Positions 1 to 6,306 are shown, counted from the stretch's first letter. The stretch: DNA of 13,391 bases from JAAFIP01 sp031390175 (GCA_031390175.1 JANMTF010000258.1:1-13391); one strand, 5' to 3'. Notes: generated by a model from the sequence alone, not told the origin. Numbers and translations: made by a program.

Positions 1-237
1 GGGCAAGTTCTGTACGGGAGCAGGCCGGCGGCTGTTCCCCAGAGGCACTGGGCAAGTTTTGTATGGGATCTGGTCGGCGGTGTACTCAGCGCAGCGGCAT
101 AAAGGAGGAGTCGCTGGCCATAGGCCAGCACGGGGGACAGCCGCGGAGCCGAGTACACCGCCGACCAGATCCCATACAAAACTTGCCCAGTGCCTCTGGG
201 GAACAGCCGCCGGCCTGCTCCCGTACAGAACTTGCCC
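1..237. repeat. Perfect 87-bp inverted repeat with 63-nt spacer (left arm cut by window edge)
   Basis: Bases 1-87 are the exact reverse complement of bases 151-237, with no mismatch that I can find by eye; the spacer is 88-150. The spacer itself has a small hairpin, GCTGGCC (113-119) / GGCCAGC (123-129), near the centre of symmetry. The left arm touches the window edge, so 87 bp is a lower bound. The right arm continues into a second, diverged copy of its own 49-bp unit. The element lies about 57 bp beyond the earP stop codon and would fold into a very long hairpin in earP mRNA or in cruciform DNA. No transposase or coding sequence is visible in it. It could be a MITE-like element, a foldback repeat or, less likely, an assembly artefact. 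Confidence 0.9.
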
Positions 238-275
238 AGTACCTCTGGGGACAGCCACCGACCTGCTCCGGTGAA
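182..275 (+). repeat. Two tandem copies of a degenerate 49-bp unit
   Basis: The unit starting CTTGCCCAGTGCCTCTGGGG at 182 is repeated from 231 (CTTGCCCAGTACCTCTGGGG), with a handful of substitutions and one single-base deletion; similarity fades after about 272. A third, partial copy lies just upstream (about 158-181, CCGCCGACCAGATCCCATAC against CCGCCGGCCTGCTCCCGTAC). The same units appear in reverse orientation in the left arm of the inverted repeat (1-87). The whole 1-275 stretch is therefore a mirrored array of one repeat unit. Function unknown. Confidence 0.8.
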
Positions 276-293
276 GAGCATGACGAATTACCC

Positions 294-1469
294 TCAGGGC
301 GCACAAACCCGACCAAACTTTACATCAGCAAACGCCATCAACTGCGTGGCTGCATCGCTCTGCGCCAACAGCCGCTGGCGGGCTGCATGAGCCACAGCAC
401 CCCAGGCTGCCAAATCAACAGCGGGCAGTGGCTGCGCGCTCAGGCCGTTCCACACATGGTGAAACAGCCGCAGATCGGCAGGGGCTTGCAGCCAGTCTAA
501 AAATGCGTCCAACTTGGCGGCGTGTGCGCCGTCATCTTGCGGGTAGATATGCCACACAAAAGGCTGGCCTGCCCACAGCGCGCGCACCAGCGAGTCCTCG
601 CCGCGCACGCAGTTGAACTGGCAGCTCCACAGCAGGTGGTCGAAGTCACGCTGGGTGAGAGGGGGCAGATAGTGGATGCTTAAGTGCTCTGATAATAGTA
701 GCTGCTTCCGCAATATTCTATGAGGCTGGAGGGAAATTTGGTGTGCAAAACTGCTTGGCTGCAATGCAGGTAGAAACTCTCGCACGGCAGCGGCTGCGCG
801 CCCGTGCGCGACCAGCAGGCGCGTGCGCTGTGGGCCGCGTGCAAGTTGCTCTAGCCAGGGTTTAAGTGCTTGGGGTTCGTAGCAAAAGAGGCTGATGGTT
901 TGTTCGCCTTGGCGATCAATGCTGCTGCCATTGCCATGGCCTGCTACCTCACCCAAACCAAGTTGCGCCAGCCATTGTTGCGGCTTGAAGTGGGCTTGCC
1001 GGGCCAACAGGTCGTCCTCGCGCAGCAGGCCGCCGGTGTGGGGTGTAAAGCCAGGGTAGTAAAACCATTTAGTCATGCCTGCGGCAGGGCCGGACATGAC
1101 GGGCGAGGGCAGGCCGTGGCTGCGCTGTGCAAAGGACTCAGCGCTTAAGTATTCCAGGTTGATCCACACGGGCGCTGTTTGCTTAAATGATGCTAGCCAC
1201 GCCGCATCTGCATCGCAACCGAAGGCTTCAATCACCACGTCGCCGGGTGTGTCCACACCGGTTTTGGGTGCTTGTGCTGTCCACGCACGCACCTGTACGC
1301 CGCTGGCACCTTGCGGTGCTATCCAGGCCAGCGCACTGGCATCGTCCACCCACAGGCGCACCTGCTGGCCGCGCGCCGCCAGGCCGCAGGCCATGCGCCA
1401 GCACACGCCGATGTCGCCAAAGTTGTCGATCACTTTGCAGAAAATATCCCAAGTATGAGCGGTTTGCAT
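294..1469 (-). CDS. earP: EF-P arginine rhamnosyltransferase EarP
   Basis: A 391-aa glycosyltransferase of the EarP (formerly DUF2331) family. The family transfers rhamnose from TDP-rhamnose to a conserved arginine of elongation factor P in the cytoplasm, activating EF-P for polyproline stretches. The N-terminal motif IDNFGDIGVCWR carries Asp15 and Asp19, matching the family's conserved aspartates, and the C-terminal motif RGEDSLVRALWAGQPFVWHIYPQ (residues 289 on) carries the catalytic-type Glu291. The ATG at 1469 puts the FGDIGV motif at the usual distance from the N-terminus. Residues about 245-262 look like an extra segment before the conserved LPPLTQRDFDHLLW block, and that segment is encoded by a short interspersed repeat (684-730). 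earP is divergent from uvrC with a 25-bp gap. efp, its usual neighbour, is not in the 293 bp visible downstream and may lie beyond the left edge. Confidence 0.95.
   Translation of the reverse strand: MQTAHTWDIFCKVIDNFGDIGVCWRMACGLAARGQQVRLWVDDASALAWIAPQGASGVQVRAWTAQAPKTGVDTPGDVVIEAFGCDADAAWLASFKQTAPVWINLEYLSAESFAQRSHGLPSPVMSGPAAGMTKWFYYPGFTPHTGGLLREDDLLARQAHFKPQQWLAQLGLGEVAGHGNGSSIDRQGEQTISLFCYEPQALKPWLEQLARGPQRTRLLVAHGRAAAAVREFLPALQPSSFAHQISLQPHRILRKQLLLSEHLSIHYLPPLTQRDFDHLLWSCQFNCVRGEDSLVRALWAGQPFVWHIYPQDDGAHAAKLDAFLDWLQAPADLRLFHHVWNGLSAQPLPAVDLAAWGAVAHAARQRLLAQSDAATQLMAFADVKFGRVCAP
684..730 (-). repeat. Interspersed repeat copy A, inside earP
   Basis: Read on the minus strand, this 47-nt stretch aligns with two other stretches in the window (1934-1982 and 3708-3756, both plus). 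All three share an AAT-T-TTG/TAG-YGG core, then (G/A)AGCAGCTA and a closing (G/T)AGC about 8-9 nt later. Here it runs AGAATATTGCGGAAGCAGCT followed by ACTATTATCAGAGC. It is read through in frame and encodes about 15-18 residues of EarP. It resembles short palindromic repeats dispersed in Comamonadaceae genomes (inference from memory, not searched). Confidence 0.7.
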
Positions 1470-1476
1470 GGCTTAG

Positions 1477-1488
1477 ATTGTCCACAAT
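1477..1488. promoter_or_regulatory. Overlapping divergent -10-like boxes for earP and uvrC
   Basis: The 25-bp gap between the earP and uvrC start codons holds the symmetric sequence ATTGTCCACAAT. On the plus strand CACAAT (1483-1488) lies 6 nt before the uvrC ATG at 1495. On the minus strand GACAAT (complement of 1477-1482) lies 7 nt before the earP ATG at 1469. Both resemble sigma-70 -10 elements, and their positions would put +1 at or within 2 nt of each start codon, implying leaderless or nearly leaderless mRNAs. No good -35 box is seen, and neither gene has a convincing Shine-Dalgarno sequence. Inference only. Confidence 0.45.
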
Positions 1489-1494
1489 ACGGGG

Positions 1495-3666
1495 ATGATC
1501 GAGAAACTCCTGTTACCTGAGAGCGATATCGTTGACCACAGCGCTGACCCAGCCGCTGCGTTCAAACACGCTGCCAGCCTGCTGGCCGAAGTAACGGCCT
1601 TGCCTGCGCTGCCGGGGGTGTACCGCTATTTCGATGCGGACGATGCTTTGCTGTACGTGGGCAAAGCCAAGAACCTGAAGAAGCGGGTGGCCAACTATTT
1701 TCAAAAAAACCACGGTGGCACGCGCATTGGCCACATGGTGAGCAAGATTGTGCGGATGGAGACCACCGTGGTGCGCTCGGAAGCGGAGGCGCTGCTGCTG
1801 GAAAACAACCTGATCAAAACGCTCAACCCGCGTTTCAACATCTTGTTTCGGGACGATAAAAGCTACCCGTATTTGAAGATGACCGGTCAGGCGCCGAGCA
1901 GTCTGGTGAATCGAGAATATAAGCAAAATAACGCTCTAGACCAGCAAAATTTAGCGGGAGCAGCTATGAATAGTGTAGCTTCTGATGGTTTTGTGGCAGT
2001 TCCACGCGACGCTGCAGACGAGCCTGCTGCCAAGCGTTTGGCGGTGTTGGCACCCGACTACCCGCGCATTGCCTATTACCGTGGCGCGGTAGAAAAAAAA
2101 CACCGCTACTTCGGCCCTTACCCCAGCGCTTGGGCAGTCAAAGAAACCATCCAGCTGCTGCAAAAAGTCTTCATGCTGCGCACCTGCGAAGACACTATTT
2201 TCACCAACCGCACCCGGCCTTGCTTGTTGTACCAAATCAAGCGTTGCAGCGGTCCCTGTGTGGGGCATATCAGTGCGGCTGACTATGTGCAAGACACCTA
2301 TAACGCCGAGCGTTTTTTGCGCGGCGAGACGCATGCTATTGTCAAAGAGCTGGAGGCGCGCATGATGGCCCACGCCGACAAGCTGGAGTTTGAGCAAGCC
2401 GCTGAGCTGCGCAACCAGATCAGCGCGCTGTCCAAGGTACTGCACCAGCAGGCGGTAGACAACGTGAGCGACAAAGATGTGGACATACTGGCCGTGCGCG
2501 TGCAAGGCGGCAAAGCCTGTGTGAACCTGGCCATGGTGCGCGGCGGGCGGCATTTGGGCGACCGGCCGTACTTTCCCAGCAATGTGAACGATGCACCTAG
2601 TGTGGAGGTGCTGGAGGCCTTTATTGCGCAGCACTATGTGGACACGCCGCCCCCGCCCACCTTGCTTGTAAGCGACAAGGTAGACCCCGAGCTGATCGCG
2701 CTGCTCGCTGAGCAAACCGGCATCAAGATCAACGCGGTGCATAACCCGCGTGAGCAGCGGCGCATTTGGCTGGAGATGGCGCAGAAAAATGCCGACATCC
2801 AACTGGCCCGCTTACTGGCAGAAGAGGGTAGCCAACAGGCCCGTACCCGCGCGCTGGTGGCTGCGCTAGATCTCGCGCCCGACGACTTGGCCGCTTTTCG
2901 CATCGAGTGTTTTGACATCAGCCACACGGCGGGTGAGGCCGCGCAGGCCAGCTGTGTGGTTTTCCATGGTCACAAGATGCAGAGTAGCGAATACCGCCGC
3001 TACAACATTGAGGGCATCACGGGCGGCGACGACTATGCCGCCATGCGCCAGGTGCTGACGCGGCGCTACAGCAAAATAGTGGAGGCGCAGCGCGCGTTTG
3101 AGGTTGCTATGCGCGAGCTGCCGGGGCGTCAGATTGCAGCAGACCTGGTTGCCGGTGAGAAGGTGGAAGGTATTCAGGCGGCCACAGCAAAGAAGATCAT
3201 CCTGGCCTCGCCGCCTAAGCTGCCCGATCTGGTGCTAGTAGACGGTGGGGCAGGCCAAGTGAGTGTGGCGCGTGAAGTGTTTGCGCAGTTGGGGCTGGAT
3301 TTAAGCCTGATCGCCGGGGTAGAGAAGGGCGAGGGCCGCAAGGTAGGGCTGGAAGAGCTGGTGTTTGCCGACGGCCGCGAGAAAGCCAGCTTGCCCAAAG
3401 ACAGCGCGGCCCTCATGCTGATAGCCCAGATACGCGACGAGGCGCACCGTTTTGCCATCACAGGAATGCGCGCCGCGCGTGCTAAAGTGCGCACCGGCGG
3501 TAGCAAATTGGAGGAAATACCGGGGGTAGGGGCCAAAAGACGTGCGAAACTACTACAGCGCTTCGGGGGGATTCGGGGCGTGGCCGCTGCGGGCGCCGCT
3601 GACATCGCCACCGTAGACGGCATATCCAAAGACTTGGCTGAAGAGATATACCGTGCACTGCACTAA
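1495..3666 (+). CDS. uvrC: UvrABC excinuclease subunit C
   Basis: The dual-incision endonuclease of nucleotide excision repair, which cuts 3' and 5' of a lesion marked by UvrB. Domains in order: GIY-YIG nuclease (GVYRYF at 41, YVGKAK at 54, Glu103 in EALLLENNLIK); Cys-rich stretch RTRPCLLYQIKRCSGPC; UVR motif that binds UvrB (about 284-319); RNase H-like 5' nuclease with Asp474 (CFDISHT), Asp583 (LVLVDGGAG) and His651 (EAHRFAITGMR); C-terminal helix-hairpin-helix pair (672-723). At 723 aa it is about 110 residues longer than E. coli UvrC. Part of the excess is an insert at about 132-188, between LKMTG and YPRIAYYRG, that contains interspersed repeat copy B; another lies before PKLPDLVLVDGG. 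All catalytic residues remain, so it is probably functional. Start: the ATG at 1495 is the first in frame, with no clear ribosome-binding site. Confidence 0.97.
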   Translation: MIEKLLLPESDIVDHSADPAAAFKHAASLLAEVTALPALPGVYRYFDADDALLYVGKAKNLKKRVANYFQKNHGGTRIGHMVSKIVRMETTVVRSEAEALLLENNLIKTLNPRFNILFRDDKSYPYLKMTGQAPSSLVNREYKQNNALDQQNLAGAAMNSVASDGFVAVPRDAADEPAAKRLAVLAPDYPRIAYYRGAVEKKHRYFGPYPSAWAVKETIQLLQKVFMLRTCEDTIFTNRTRPCLLYQIKRCSGPCVGHISAADYVQDTYNAERFLRGETHAIVKELEARMMAHADKLEFEQAAELRNQISALSKVLHQQAVDNVSDKDVDILAVRVQGGKACVNLAMVRGGRHLGDRPYFPSNVNDAPSVEVLEAFIAQHYVDTPPPPTLLVSDKVDPELIALLAEQTGIKINAVHNPREQRRIWLEMAQKNADIQLARLLAEEGSQQARTRALVAALDLAPDDLAAFRIECFDISHTAGEAAQASCVVFHGHKMQSSEYRRYNIEGITGGDDYAAMRQVLTRRYSKIVEAQRAFEVAMRELPGRQIAADLVAGEKVEGIQAATAKKIILASPPKLPDLVLVDGGAGQVSVAREVFAQLGLDLSLIAGVEKGEGRKVGLEELVFADGREKASLPKDSAALMLIAQIRDEAHRFAITGMRAARAKVRTGGSKLEEIPGVGAKRRAKLLQRFGGIRGVAAAGAADIATVDGISKDLAEEIYRALH
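1934..1982 (+). repeat. Interspersed repeat copy B, inside uvrC
   Basis: Runs from CTCTAGACC through CAAAATTTAGCGGGAGCAGC to TATGAATAGTGTAGCTTC. The 3' part is a small palindrome, AGCTA (1962-1966 region) and TAGCT separated by about 9 nt. It lies in the roughly 57-residue insert of UvrC, in the same orientation relative to transcription as copies A and C, and keeps the frame open. Confidence 0.75.
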
Positions 3667-3694
3667 TACGACGCAAAATACTATGCAAAATGTT

Positions 3695-4300
3695 ATGAAT
3701 AAACCACTTAAAGCCCAACAGAATGTTGTGGGAGCAGCTATCGATACCGTAGCGACTACGCGCCGCTTTGGCGTTGTGCCGCGCGCGCAGCTGATGCAAT
3801 TTGCCTTTGTGGCCGCAGCCATCACGCTGGCGGGCTGCGCCAGCAAACCACTGCCGCCGCACACGCCAGCGCCTGTGCCTGTACCAGCGCCAGCGCCGGT
3901 AGTCCAAGCACCCAGACCAGCGGTTGTACCGCAAGCCGCGCCACCCGCCGTATCGGGCTTGCCCGCAGTGCGCACTTGGGCTGAGTACCGTCGCCGCGCC
4001 GCGCAGATGATCATGTCCGCCAACAGCAGCGCTGTGGCCAGCGGCAAGCTGCAAGACCCGCTCTACGGCATACCCGTGGTGCAAATCCAGCTCAACCCGG
4101 ACGGCACTATCCGCAACCTGGACTTCATGCGCCAGTCCAAGGTCGGCCCCGAGACCAATAACCTGGCGTTGCAGGCCGTTCGTCGCATCACCAGTTTTGG
4201 CCCGGTGGGCAATTTGCCTGGCCCATGGCAATTCAATGAGACGTTTTTGTACAACGATGCCCTGAAGTTTCAGCTGCGCACCATCGTAGAAGGCCTTTGA
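3695..4300 (+). CDS. Putative lipoprotein with TonB-like C-terminal domain
   Basis: The N-terminal half has a hydrophobic segment (MQFAFVAAAITLAGC) ending in a lipobox, LAGC-AS, so the mature protein should be anchored through Cys48 (numbered from the ATG at 3695). A Pro/Ala/Val-rich linker, PVPVPAPAPVV and similar, follows. The C-terminal part (about 95-201) looks like a TonB C-terminal-type domain: tyrosine-rich start, then VVQIQLNPDGTIRNLDFMRQSKV, ALQAVRRI and a closing strand. I recognise the architecture but not a named gene. Starts are ambiguous: GTG 3653 (overlapping uvrC by 14 nt), ATG 3683, ATG 3695 or ATG 3794. I chose 3695 because MNKPLK gives a charged N-terminus; the leader is unusually long because repeat copy C lies in it. 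It sits between uvrC and pgsA and is probably co-transcribed with uvrC. Its role may be envelope-related, but no partner is evident. Confidence 0.75.
   Translation: MNKPLKAQQNVVGAAIDTVATTRRFGVVPRAQLMQFAFVAAAITLAGCASKPLPPHTPAPVPVPAPAPVVQAPRPAVVPQAAPPAVSGLPAVRTWAEYRRRAAQMIMSANSSAVASGKLQDPLYGIPVVQIQLNPDGTIRNLDFMRQSKVGPETNNLALQAVRRITSFGPVGNLPGPWQFNETFLYNDALKFQLRTIVEGL
3708..3756 (+). repeat. Interspersed repeat copy C, in the lipoprotein leader
   Basis: Third copy of the family: TTAAAGCCC, then CAGAATGTTGTGGGAGCAGC, then TATCGATACCGTAGCGAC. It matches copy B closely across GGGAGCAGCTAT and the closing GTAGC. It either separates the true N-terminus from the signal peptide or forms the 5' leader if translation starts at ATG 3794. 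Confidence 0.75.
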
Positions 4301-4311
4301 AGCGCCGCTGG

Positions 4312-4331
4312 TTGTGTTGTCGTGACACAAT
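4312..4331 (+). promoter_or_regulatory. Stem-loop and -10-like box before pgsA
   Basis: TTGTGT (4312-4317) and ACACAA (4325-4330) form a short stem with a 7-nt loop. The overlapping CACAAT (4326-4331) lies 6 nt before the ATG at 4338, the same arrangement as at uvrC. It may be a -10 element giving a leaderless pgsA transcript. No good -35 is seen. Confidence 0.35.
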
Positions 4332-4337
4332 CGAGTG

Positions 4338-4904
4338 ATGTTTTTCACGATCCCCACAATTTTAACTTGGACTCGCATTTTGGCGATTCCGTTGATCGTG
4401 GGTATCTTCTACAGCAGCTTTCAGGTGACTACACAAAACTTGGTAGCGACTGTTTTGTTTGTGGTGTTCGCCTGGACCGATTGGCTTGACGGATATTTGG
4501 CCCGCAGGTTAAACCAAACTTCCTCGTTTGGCGCGTTTCTGGATCCCGTAGCCGACAAGTTCTTGGTCTGTGCATCACTTTTGGTGCTGGTGCACCTGAA
4601 ACGCGCAGACGTGTTTGTCGCCCTCATCATCATTGGGCGCGAGATAGCCATATCTGCCCTGCGCGAATGGATGGCCAAAATTGGCGCATCGGGCAGCGTG
4701 GCAGTGCACATGCTGGGCAAGCTTAAAACCGTTGCGCAAATGGTCGCCATCCCCTTCTTGCTCTACGACGGCATGCTGTTTGGCATCATTTCCACGCACC
4801 TGTGGGGCACCTGGTTGATCTGGATCGCAGCCGTGCTGACGGTGTGGTCGATGGTGTACTACCTGCAAAAAGCGTTGCCTGAAATTCGGGCCAAGGCGAA
4901 GTAA
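4338..4904 (+). CDS. pgsA: CDP-diacylglycerol-glycerol-3-phosphate 3-phosphatidyltransferase
   Basis: An integral membrane enzyme of acidic phospholipid synthesis that makes phosphatidylglycerophosphate from CDP-diacylglycerol and glycerol-3-phosphate. The CDP-alcohol phosphatidyltransferase signature is complete: Asp48, Asp51, Gly52, Ala55, Arg56, Gly65, Asp69 and Asp73 in DWLDGYLARR...FGAFLDPVADK. The N-terminus, IPTILTWTRILAIPLIVG, is typical of PgsA, and 188 aa is the usual length. About four to five hydrophobic segments are visible. An in-frame GTG lies one codon upstream (4335). It follows uvrC and the lipoprotein gene, matching the uvrC-pgsA linkage known in many proteobacteria; the 37-nt gap to the lipoprotein gene allows co-transcription. 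Confidence 0.95.
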   Translation: MFFTIPTILTWTRILAIPLIVGIFYSSFQVTTQNLVATVLFVVFAWTDWLDGYLARRLNQTSSFGAFLDPVADKFLVCASLLVLVHLKRADVFVALIIIGREIAISALREWMAKIGASGSVAVHMLGKLKTVAQMVAIPFLLYDGMLFGIISTHLWGTWLIWIAAVLTVWSMVYYLQKALPEIRAKAK

Positions 4905-4919
4905 CAGATCAATCAGACC

Positions 4920-5030
4920 ACGCAAAAAATACAGAAAAATAAAAATAAAAACGCAAAATGAAGAGCGTTTTTTTGCGAGATGCGATTTATTTTTTGGCGT
5001 TTTTTGCGATCTTTTAGCGCTTTTTGCGTT
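4920..5030. repeat. AT-rich spacer with iterated GCG-T-tract-GCG motifs
   Basis: Between pgsA and the DMT transporter, three direct copies of GCG-Y-T(5-7)-GCG occur at 4965-4977, 4997-5008 and 5017-5028. Two inverse ACGCAAAA motifs lie at 4920-4927 and 4951-4958. AAAAACGC (4947-4954) and GCGTTTTT (4965-4972) can pair across a 10-nt loop and, followed by T residues, may act as the pgsA terminator. The rest could be further hairpins or a protein-binding array. No gene is here. Confidence 0.55.
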
Positions 5031-5066
5031 ACCTGTTTAAACTCCTAACGCGAAATCACCCAACAC

Positions 5067-5954
5067 ATGGCCCATAGCGCACCCCAAAATGCCTGGCTGC
5101 GCGCCATGCCCATCGTGTTCGTGCTCATCTGGAGCACCGGCTTTATCGTCGCCCGCTACGGTATGCCGTACGCGCCCCCCATGAAGTTCTTGGCCGTGCG
5201 CTACGCCCTGTCTTTGCTGTGCTTTGCAGCGTGGGTAGTGCTGGCGCGGGTCAAAGCGCCCCGCAGCCGTGCGCAATGGCTGCACTTGGCGGTGGTGGGT
5301 GTGCTGGTGCATGCTGGCTATTTGGGCGGCGTGTGGTCTGCTGTCAAGCTGGGCATGGGCTCTGGCCTGTCGGCTCTCATCGTTGGTTTGCAGCCCGTGC
5401 TGACCGCGCTGTGGTTGTCTTCGATGGGCGGCAAAGTGAGTGTTCGGCAATGGGGCGGTTTGGCGCTGGGTTTTGTCGGCTTGGTGTTGGTGGTGTCTGC
5501 CAAACTGGGCCACGGCGAGGCCACTGCGCTCAATTTGTCTTTTGCTGGCATGGCTTTGCTCAGCATCACCGCTGGCACCTTGTACCAAAAGCGTTTTGTC
5601 GCCCCGTGCGACGTGCGCTCTGCCAACGCGGTGCAGCTAGGCGCGGCGCTGCTAGTGACCTTGCCGTTGGCTTTGCTGGAGCCCGAGGCCATGCAGTGGA
5701 ACGCGCAGCTTGCCTGGGCGATGGCTTGGTCGGTGGTGGGGCTGACCTTGGGCGGCAGCTCCCTGCTGTACATACTCATCCAGCGCGGCGCAGCTACGTC
5801 GGTCACGTCCCTGCTGTACCTCGTGCCGCCGACCACCGCTTTTTTGGCCTGGATATTGTTTAGCGAGGCCATCACTGTGGCCACCGTAGCGGGTACGCTG
5901 TTGACGGCGCTTGGGGTGTGGCTGGTGGTTCGCACCGCATCGCTCAAAACGTAG
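5067..5954 (+). CDS. EamA/DMT-family transporter
   Basis: A 295-aa inner-membrane protein of the drug/metabolite transporter superfamily with two EamA repeats and about ten hydrophobic segments. The start (WLRAMPIVFVLIWSTGFIVARYG) is typical of the family, as are the LIVGLQPVLTAL segment at the end of the first repeat and SLLYLVPPTTAFLAWILFSE in the second. The substrate cannot be told from sequence; relatives export amino acids, nucleosides or other metabolites. The ATG at 5067 starts a reading frame of normal family length, but no good ribosome-binding site precedes it. It stands alone between the AT-rich repeat spacer and the toxin-antitoxin operon. Confidence 0.92.
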   Translation: MAHSAPQNAWLRAMPIVFVLIWSTGFIVARYGMPYAPPMKFLAVRYALSLLCFAAWVVLARVKAPRSRAQWLHLAVVGVLVHAGYLGGVWSAVKLGMGSGLSALIVGLQPVLTALWLSSMGGKVSVRQWGGLALGFVGLVLVVSAKLGHGEATALNLSFAGMALLSITAGTLYQKRFVAPCDVRSANAVQLGAALLVTLPLALLEPEAMQWNAQLAWAMAWSVVGLTLGGSSLLYILIQRGAATSVTSLLYLVPPTTAFLAWILFSEAITVATVAGTLLTALGVWLVVRTASLKT

Positions 5955-5992
5955 TTCCCTCAGTCATAGAAGCAGGGGTGCTGCATCAAATT

Positions 5993-6025
5993 TAAGAAAA
6001 TCTTATAATCAGTAGGAAAATCCTA
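5993..6025 (+). promoter_or_regulatory. Toxin-antitoxin promoter with paired 13-bp palindromic operators
   Basis: Two near-identical palindromes, TAAGAAAATCTTA (5993-6005) and TAGGAAAATCCTA (6013-6025), have centres exactly 20 bp apart, about two helical turns. A perfect TATAAT (6004-6009) overlaps the end of the first and lies just before the second. No strong -35 is visible 17 nt upstream. The layout is typical of autoregulation by an AbrB/MazE-type antitoxin, alone or with its toxin; the assignment of the binder is inferred. Confidence 0.8.
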
Positions 6026-6048
6026 ATATTGGAAATATGGAGGCCCGT

Positions 6049-6306
6049 ATGCCGATGATTCGTGTTCGAGAGAAAAATCAGGTCACCTTGCCTGGCGAGG
6101 TGATGCATGCACTTGGTTTGGATTCGCCTGGGCACCTGCAATACACCCTGTTGCAAGATGGTGTGTTGATTCGCGCAGTTGGCACCCCTGCCGAGAATAA
6201 GTTGGCAAAACTACGCCGGCTTGCACAGTCGGTGACCAGTGTCTACAAGGGCAGGGTCACGGCAGACGACTTTATTAGCCAGCAGCGTGACGCATGGCAA
6301 AAATAA
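6049..6306 (+). CDS. AbrB/MazE-fold antitoxin
   Basis: An 85-aa protein with an N-terminal SpoVT/AbrB-type DNA-binding segment (MIRVREKNQVTLPGEVMHALGL, then LQYTLLQDGVLIRAV) and a charged helical C-terminus (residues about 50-85) expected to wrap and inhibit the toxin. I chose the ATG at 6049 over the one at 6037 because GGAGG (6039-6043) sits 5 nt before 6049, while 6037 has no Shine-Dalgarno. Its stop overlaps the toxin start by 13 nt, the usual translational coupling of antitoxin first, toxin second. The two palindromes upstream are probably its operators. It is a VapB-like partner of a PIN toxin; no specific symbol is justified. Confidence 0.87.
   Translation: MPMIRVREKNQVTLPGEVMHALGLDSPGHLQYTLLQDGVLIRAVGTPAENKLAKLRRLAQSVTSVYKGRVTADDFISQQRDAWQK

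Noticed and set aside
63..500. Open frame across the inverted repeat (plus strand) and a similar one on the minus strand (86-316)
   Set aside because: They arise from repeat sequence and the antisense of earP, have no recognisable domain and no ribosome-binding site.
1951..2802. Long antisense open frame inside uvrC
   Set aside because: uvrC is unambiguous on the other strand; the frame is a by-product of GC-rich codon use and has no family features.
3482..4378. Long minus-strand open frame across the end of uvrC, the lipoprotein gene and the start of pgsA
   Set aside because: Overlaps three well-supported genes and its translation is low-complexity without domain motifs.
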